Source: Ryuthela nishihirai (lineage: Eukaryota; Arthropoda; Arachnida; Araneae; Heptathelidae). From it: DNA of 64,000 nt. The translations under genes were made by a program, and so were the position numbers. Positions within the stretch are counted from its first letter, which is position 1, and each line of letters starts with the position of its first letter. Of this stretch, positions 58,761 to 64,000 are shown one piece after another. The notes under the pieces are model-generated. The model was not told where the DNA came from and searched no databases. It saw only the letters and a program-made list of their open reading frames with translations. The stretch spans positions 22,283,801-22,347,800 of the forward strand of contig JAWZYU010000019.1 of NCBI GenBank assembly GCA_038380435.1, given 5' to 3'.

Positions 58761-59633
58761 TAAAGACTTATTACAAAGTTGAAATTAGAACCAAAGAAAA
58801 TTATTTTTTTTATTAATTTGCTTTTCACAATTACAAGAAAAATTGAAAATTTATTTCTTACTACCCCGAGTCCGACGGCGCCCGAGGTTTCCTGCGCCAT
58901 TTTGAGACCTTTAATTTTTTCATTTCGAACTCTTTTTCAGCTCTTCTCTCATTTTAAACCCGAGCCATTTTTAGTCCTTTTTACGTGTTGAACCCGAGCC
59001 TTTTTGAGCCCTTCTTTCATTTTGAACCCAACTTCTCTCTAGTATACAGTCTTGGAGGATAAAAGTTGCGCCAAAATTCTGCATAAATTTCTGTTTAAAT
59101 GAGTTATTGGGTTATTTAATGCATATTTATTTGTAGATAACGAACAAAATCTTTAGTTTGTGGTTACTTTATGAACACAGTGCTGCAGAGGGAATAATGT
59201 TTCTCTATCAGTGGCATATATCAGAAGTGAACTTTTCTATTTACCAACAGTTTGTGTTTTACTATGAGTATTGTTGCGCTCTGGGAAAATAATTTCACTC
59301 AATTACTTAATAATAGTATTAATCTGAATTTTATCTTAGGGTTCAAAAAATAAGTTTCGTTTTTGTAATACAATTCATATAATACAGAGAAGGAACACTC
59401 AGTTCAAAAAACTCAATATTAAATTTGACAAGACTGAATATCATAACTAAATTACACTAAATCATAAATGTGCAACAAATATTAATATATTTATCTAACA
59501 TATTAACTTTTTTAGCATTTGAAAACCATGTTTAGTAAAAGTAGTTAATCAATTTGCTTTGAATACTGAGTAAATTTCAATTTCTTTTAACATCTGAATC
59601 GAGTAATAAATAATAATCGATAACTTGAATTAC
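58761..59633. other. Intron DNA, nothing recognised
   Basis: AT-rich; a weak degenerate repeat of gaacccgagccttttt occurs at 58860-59040. No gene. Confidence 0.4.
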
Positions 59634-59731
59634 CTTTCCAGCTTCTGTTAATTTAGTAGCCATTACGATCTTCTCCACTCTCTCTTGCCATATCATCTTC
59701 CAAAAGTCATTTATAGTGTCAGTCATTGGTC
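59634..59731 (-). CDS. PTP exon b: D1 (GPMTDTINDFWKMIW)
   Basis: A 98-bp exon, acceptor tttttttag, donor gtaatt. It encodes the segment starting GPMTDTINDFWKMIW and ending KLTEAGK. This matches the PTP motif TQGP...T..DFWRM(I/V)W...IVM.T.L.E.G+, a buried helix and strand present in all classical PTPs. It joins exon a in phase across a 271-bp intron, one of only two very short introns here, and ends in phase 0. Confidence 0.88.
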
Positions 59732-60002
59732 CTAAAAAAAAGCACTTAACGTTACTAATATTCATTCCTTTTCTATGTATTGGAACGTTTACAGATCCGC
59801 TGTTGTTGTGCAATTACAGGAAATCTTGTAATAACAGGAAAACTTGTGGCAAGCAACTGCTTTAGAAATAATTTATATTTATTAAATATATATATATATA
59901 TCACTATTGCATTAAGTTATATAACTGTATACTTAAAATATCTACACGCTATTGTTGTTAATTTAAAATGTTAAGAAAAGCGCAGCTGTGCTATTTTCTT
60001 AC

Positions 60003-60039
60003 CTTGAGTAGCAATATATTTTCGAAGCGTTTTATATCC
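60003..60039 (-). CDS. PTP exon a: start of D1 visible here (GYKTLRKYIATQ)
   Basis: A 37-bp exon between the acceptor ttctcttag and a gtaag donor. It encodes GYKTLRKYIATQ plus one base completing the Gly of the conserved TQGP motif in the next exon. In PTP domains this follows the DYINANYIDG strand and forms a core strand of the fold. It is phase 1 at its 3' end, matching the next exon. The exon carrying the preceding strand and the pTyr-recognition loop was not found between 60040 and 64000. Confidence 0.82.
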
Positions 60040-60149
60040 CTAAGAGAAAGAGAAATTCAAAATCAGTCACTTAATATAAGAGGCAGAAATGTATAAATAC
60101 ACAGAAAAAATATCTGGTTCAAAAGTACCATGAAGATAATATATATATA

Positions 60150-60412
60150 TATATTCCTTGCCCTTTTTTTACCTCTGAGCAACACCTTTTTTTTTACATA
60201 CAATAGGCTAAATGGCCAGGTCACGATGACCCCAAGAGCTCAGAAAAGATTGAGGTAAGGGAACCACTGGACAACTGTTACGAGACAGATGGTATCCTCC
60301 CGTCAAGGCCATTCCCTTTTTCTTTAATATGCACAGGGCATGGATCTCCTGCACACGGAGCCACAGTTTAACGTCCCATCCGACGGACGGCTGCCTTTCT
60401 AATCCCAACGAT
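60150..60412 (-). repeat. SINE family B, body copy
   Basis: acctctgagcaacacctttt, taaatggccaggtcacgatg, acccaagagctcag variants, cacggagccacagtttaacg and tcccatccgacggacggctg. Head missing. Lies just upstream of exon a. Confidence 0.75.
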
Positions 60413-60814
60413 TATCAATATAGGGATTGTTTAAACAAGTTAGTAAAAGAATTCGTCCCTAAAGTTTCAGATCAAGGGGCTTCATCCGCCTTTCCAAGGA
60501 GCGGGGTTCTTAGTCGATAGCTCATCAAGTTGGCAAACGATGTTTCTAGATTCGCGTTCTCCTTCTGCACACTTCGAAAATATAAATTAGATTCCATTAA
60601 CGAATTGATTTACTAAAAGTGATAGTAAAGCGGCAACAGTGTTTCTGCCAGGGATTGAAATCCCTGGAGCGAGGTGTCCATCTTTAAAGAGATGAAATAG
60701 GCGATCAGAATGAAGTAAAATTCAACACTGGATGCAACTAGTTCATCTGAAAGGGAGAAGTGAAATGATAATCCAGCCACACGTAAGGTATTTCAGAGAG
60801 GCAAGATACGATCT

Positions 60815-61182
60815 CTGATACGATTGGTTGTGTTCTTTCTCAATAATGCGCTAAATGACCATGTCAGAAAGACACCAAGGCCTAAGAGAAGGTTGGAAGA
60901 AGAGAACCCACTGGACACCTGTTACGAGACAGATGGAGTCCTCCCCTTCAAGGCGATCCAGCTTGTTGTATAACGGAACAAAGTATGACTGTCATTTACA
61001 TAGACAATGGTCTCATCCGACGTACGACGATCTTTCTAAGTCATCGGTGTCTCCTTACTCTCCGAGGCAGGGTGGGGATAACGAGATAAGGCTCAACACT
61101 GCCACAGTTGAGACTCGAACCTGGAGACTGCAGATTACAAGACTGGCGATCTACCGACTGAGCCAATCTCCGTCCGTCTAGT
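60815..61182 (-). repeat. SINE family B, complete copy with tRNA-Thr(TGT)-like head
   Basis: On the minus strand the head at about 61105-61180 is ggctcagtcggtagatcgcc with loop cttgtaa (anticodon TGT) and B box aggttcgagtct. The body then follows with the family phrases (ctaaatgaccatgtcagaaa and ctcatccgacgtacgacga on the plus strand). Confidence 0.82.
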
Positions 61183-61575
61183 ACGATATGATTTTGGAAA
61201 AGAAATTGACTTAAATATAACAATGACCTCGATATCAACCCCGAATCAGGTGATCGGTATATCTCTCAAAATCACTGTAATCGCCTTTTATAAAGCATTA
61301 TTTCGATATCGACCTTTAATGAGGAAGGTCAACAACACTTCTCACAATATCGGCCTATACAATAGTCTCCAACTGTTATAGTAGTGAGTGGAGAAACCAA
61401 GAAAAACTTTTCTGGAGGAGCTCGGTTTTTTCTTCTTTTGTATTGCGGAGTCTCTATTGTACTTTTAAAAAAAATATGAAACCAATTAGCCTGAACAGAG
61501 CAATTCGCCAAGCAAGCAAAAAATAGTAAGAAATTTTCAGAAGTACTAAATGGAAGGGAAATAAAAATTCGACGT
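61183..61575. other. Unrecognised stretch
   Basis: AT-rich sequence between the SINE and foldback X2; nothing supportable. Confidence 0.35.
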
Positions 61576-62172
61576 AATGTCAGGGTAGAAAATTTCAACT
61601 CGGTCTTAGTTGGAGCTCGAATTGGGAACATCAGATTATGAGCTTGACTCTTTGCCTCTCTTCAACTCACGGGAGAACTGTCGTGTCTCCCGTTTTCAAA
61701 AAAGTTAACTTTTAAGAAAGTTAACTTTTTTGAAAAAAACATTTTCTTAATGATTCTTTAAAAAGTTAACTTTCTTAAAAGTTAACTTTTTATTAACCTT
61801 AAAGTTAACTTTCTTCTTGCAATCATATTACAAAAATTATGAAATGGTTAAAATATCAGAGTGGAAAATTTTGTTAGTATAAATTCACTTTAATCCTAAT
61901 ATATCAAAAAAGGCGAAAAATTGTGAATGTAGTTTAAAAACATTGCATGTCACAAATTAAACAATTAATGCAGTTTCCTAAAAACTGATTTAGTCTCCTA
62001 ACATTTTAGTTAAAATTCATTAATATATTTAACCATATACGACAGGGATGGTGGTTAAGTCACGGGAGACACGACAGTTCTCCCGTGAGTTCAAGAGAGG
62101 CAAAGAGTCAAGCTCATAATCTGATGTTCCCAAGGTTCGAGCTCCAACTAAGACCGAGTTGAGATTTTCTAC
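61576..62172. mobile_element. Foldback element X2, arms with tRNA-Met-like units
   Basis: Arms about 61576-61695 and 62052-62172 are inverted copies, about 97 percent alike by eye: caactcggtcttagttggag, ctcgaa, gggaacatcagattatgagc, ttgactctttgcctctctt, cacgggagaactgtcgtgtc. Read outward, each arm has a loop ctcataa (CAT) and a B box ggttcgagctc, like elongator tRNA-Met. The centre starts with nested inverted repeats of agttaacttt (61700-61812) and continues AT-rich. No coding capacity. Confidence 0.8.
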
Positions 62173-62589
62173 GTTGACTTCCACTCTTTTCTCAGTGAGA
62201 AAGACGACACCGACGAACTTGGAAAAGCCGTCGTCTGGAACGGACCTTTAAGCCTTGGTTCTCATGATACGAAATCAATATCCTGTGCACGAGTTAACGA
62301 ACACTATCAATGGCCATGATGGAGGATTGCGTCTATAATCTAAAGTCCATTTGATTCCTTTTGTCAGTTTCTCTGAGATCTTGTAATGTGTGTGATCTAT
62401 TCGTTTAGCATTCTCATTTTTAGAGTGCGCACAAAAGCGTTGGTCAGAGATAAAACAATTCAACTCTGGGGCGAGTCCCTGCTATGCTTGCGTTGAGAGT
62501 TTTCTCTATTAATCCTCGCTCTCCTTCAGCGAGCAAGGAACACTAATGAGCCAGGAAACTGTCGTTCATAGGATGAGAACACCACAGTG
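62173..62589. other. Unrecognised stretch
   Basis: Mixed composition, no supportable feature. Confidence 0.35.
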
Positions 62590-62755
62590 TACAAAACAGA
62601 TATACCCTGTGCACATTAAGAAAATGCTGGATGGCCTTTCTGGTTGGATGGCTTCCGTATATCTCCTAACAGCTGTCCAGTGAGTCCCCTTCCCCCAAAC
62701 GTTTCTGAACCTCTGGGGTCCTCGTGACTTGGCCATTTAGTAGTCCATTGTTTTC
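62590..62755 (+). repeat. SINE family B, body fragment
   Basis: Reverse complement of the phrases in the other copies: ccctgtgcacattaagaaa, acagctgtccagtgagtccc, tggggtcctcgtgacttggc and catttagtagtccattg. Abuts the palindromic SINE A copy. Confidence 0.65.
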
Positions 62756-62760
62756 AAAGC

Positions 62761-62935
62761 CGTCCAGTGGCCGAGTGGTTAATGCTAGAACATTAACCAC
62801 TCGGCCACTGGACGAGCCCAGGATAACACGACCACTTAGCTCGAGCCCAGGATAAGGCATGGATGCTTGTGTTGTCTTTCTGCTGAGGTCTCGCCTTCCT
62901 CACAGATTCTCGTTTATGGCGTATTAAACCAGGGC
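62761..62935 (+). repeat. SINE family A with a perfect 24-bp palindromic head
   Basis: Arms 62761-62784 (cgtccagtggccgagtggtt...) and 62791-62814 are exact reverse complements with a 6-base loop ctagaa; the A box is thus present in both directions. After it come two gagcccaggata phrases (a small duplication) and the SINE A body tctgctgaggtctcgccttc. Confidence 0.85.
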
Positions 62936-64000
62936 GTTCTAGATGGGAGAGGGCCCGGGCGTTGAAATCATGACGTCACGTTAAGGGTCGACAGTTTAGC
63001 TCGCTCTGCCGCATTTCGGGTTGAGTTGCAAGATGATTTGCACAGCCTTTTATCGTTTTAAATTAATGTAAGCGTCACATTGAAATTTATTTTCACACAT
63101 TCCATTGAATGTTTATCTGACGAATTATTATTTATGTGTTATTATATTTTTTTGTACCAAAAATTTTAATCAGCACAGCTTTTTCTTCCAATGATAAAGC
63201 TGAATTCGGGATTTCAGTTGAACATTTGCACGAAGTATTTTTTTTTTTGCTTTGGCTATATCAAATAAAAATATTTGCATGTCTTGCTACAACATTTACC
63301 TCTCCTAATTATTTCACAGTATTACCAGTTATGGTTAATTTAAAAAAATTAAAACTTTGTGTTATGTAAATCATGGTGTTCCGGTATATCCCGTGATAAA
63401 TGACCAAACTATGAATACACTTTTCTAACCAAAGTAATGGTCATTGTATAAAATGGAAATGTGTACCGTGAAGTTCTAAATTCTTTGTAGGTCACCTATG
63501 GATACATCACTTTTATAGTTTTCTTTATTTCGTTTATTTAGATTCGCTACAAAACTAAAATCTAACAGATTTAAAATTAGTCGAAAACAGTATTTTTTCC
63601 CCTACTTCTATCAACATAAACATTAGCGTTTAATACAGATCTAACATACTTTCAATATTCAATTTCGATAATAATTAATAGAAACAGAATTTTAAGTGCA
63701 AATGTAAAAAAAAAAGAGATACATTGACATTTATAAAGCCGAAGCACAAATTTAATAATAACTACTTTTTTTTACGATAGATTAAAACAAGTTGTCAAAT
63801 ATTTAATTACAATTAATGTTGCTTTCAAATATCGTACATTATTTTTAAAGAGTAAGGATTTTGCATGATTTCCGTTTTCTTTCGTAAGTGGTCTCAGGTT
63901 TGATTTCTTTAGAATAATTCTTCAGTAGTATATTGGCTGATGCACTTTTGGCAATGCTTTATAACAGCCAAGAGAAGGCTTTACTGAATATGCAGATTTT
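62936..64000. other. Right end, nothing recognised
   Basis: A short GC-richer patch (62936-63020), then AT-rich DNA to the window end. It was searched on the minus strand for the phosphatase exon preceding exon a (a NYINA..IDG coding pattern); none was seen. Confidence 0.4.

Larger units (their letters stand above)
8956..60039 (-). other. Receptor-type protein tyrosine phosphatase gene (partial), R2B (kappa/mu/rho)-like
   Basis: Nine minus-strand exons read in order from 60039 down to 8956. All have AG acceptors and GT donors, the phases match at every junction, and together they give 326 codons without a stop. The order is D1 middle, WPD loop, P-loop, Q-loop, inter-domain linker, D2 start, which is the layout of receptor PTPs with tandem domains. 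Residue patterns such as DTMLDMAE, DQYVFAY and the LEIEFQ linker end resemble PTPRK/M/T/U. Members of this family remove phosphate from tyrosines on the inner face of the plasma membrane. Ectodomain, transmembrane segment and start of D1 lie beyond 64000 or were not recognised; the end of D2 was not found below 8956. Introns from 3' to 5' are about 0.09, 8.6, 5.5, 9.1, 1.1, 19.5, 5.8 and 0.27 kb. The PTP call is firm; the R2B assignment is by pattern memory only. Confidence 0.88.

Noticed and set aside
62965..62980. CRE-like tgacgtca promoter site
   Set aside because: A single short motif with no nearby transcript start or gene on either strand.

Overview
This is a eukaryotic, AT-rich, repeat-dense stretch of genome. 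It is most likely from an arthropod, and a chelicerate such as a spider is my best guess. The guess rests on the mix of Tc1/mariner transposons, RTE-like and I-like LINEs, a 412/mdg1-type gypsy element and several tRNA-derived SINEs. No marker here proves the species.

One host gene can be supported. It runs right to left across almost the whole window: nine short exons on the minus strand between 60039 and 8956, with GT-AG introns and matching phases, give 326 codons with no stop. They encode most of phosphatase domain D1 and the first part of D2 of a receptor-type protein tyrosine phosphatase (PTP) resembling the vertebrate R2B group (PTPRK/M/T/U). The upstream exons (ectodomain, membrane segment, start of D1) and the rest of D2 lie outside the window or were not found. 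D1 keeps the nucleophile Cys and the P-loop Arg, but has Thr where the WPD-loop acid Asp should be and Gln in place of the His before the Cys.

The introns (87 bp to about 19.5 kb) are packed with mobile DNA. Left to right: 1-4132 is the 3' part of a decayed gypsy element with its LTR; 4.3-8 kb holds an unclassified repeat family with a period near 290 bp, and SINEs; 10.85-15.3 kb is an internally deleted I-like LINE enclosed by about 130-bp inverted repeats; 15.96-17.12 kb is a Tc1 relic; 19.93-21.39 kb is a mariner-like element; 23.04-23.37 kb is a 21-bp minisatellite; 24-27.4 kb is a nearly intact RTE-like LINE with one nonsense codon at the main break; 27.9-32.7 kb holds pogo, mariner and Tc1 relics; 33.4-33.85 kb is a 45-bp repeat array. 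At 34.5-44.95 kb five elements are stacked end to end (RTE-like LINE, MITE, Tc1, mariner, and an I-like LINE inside the mariner). At 45.4-48.1 kb are a 22-bp minisatellite, a foldback and an inverted-repeat element with a 48-bp array. From 48 to 64 kb there are SINEs, LINE pieces, a Tc1 relic, and two foldback elements whose arms carry outward-facing tRNA-like sequences.

No rRNA, CRISPR, operon or functional tRNA gene was seen. The best candidates for something new are the tRNA-armed foldback elements, the LINE enclosed by inverted repeats, the short near-perfect inverted microduplications, and the altered catalytic loop of the phosphatase.
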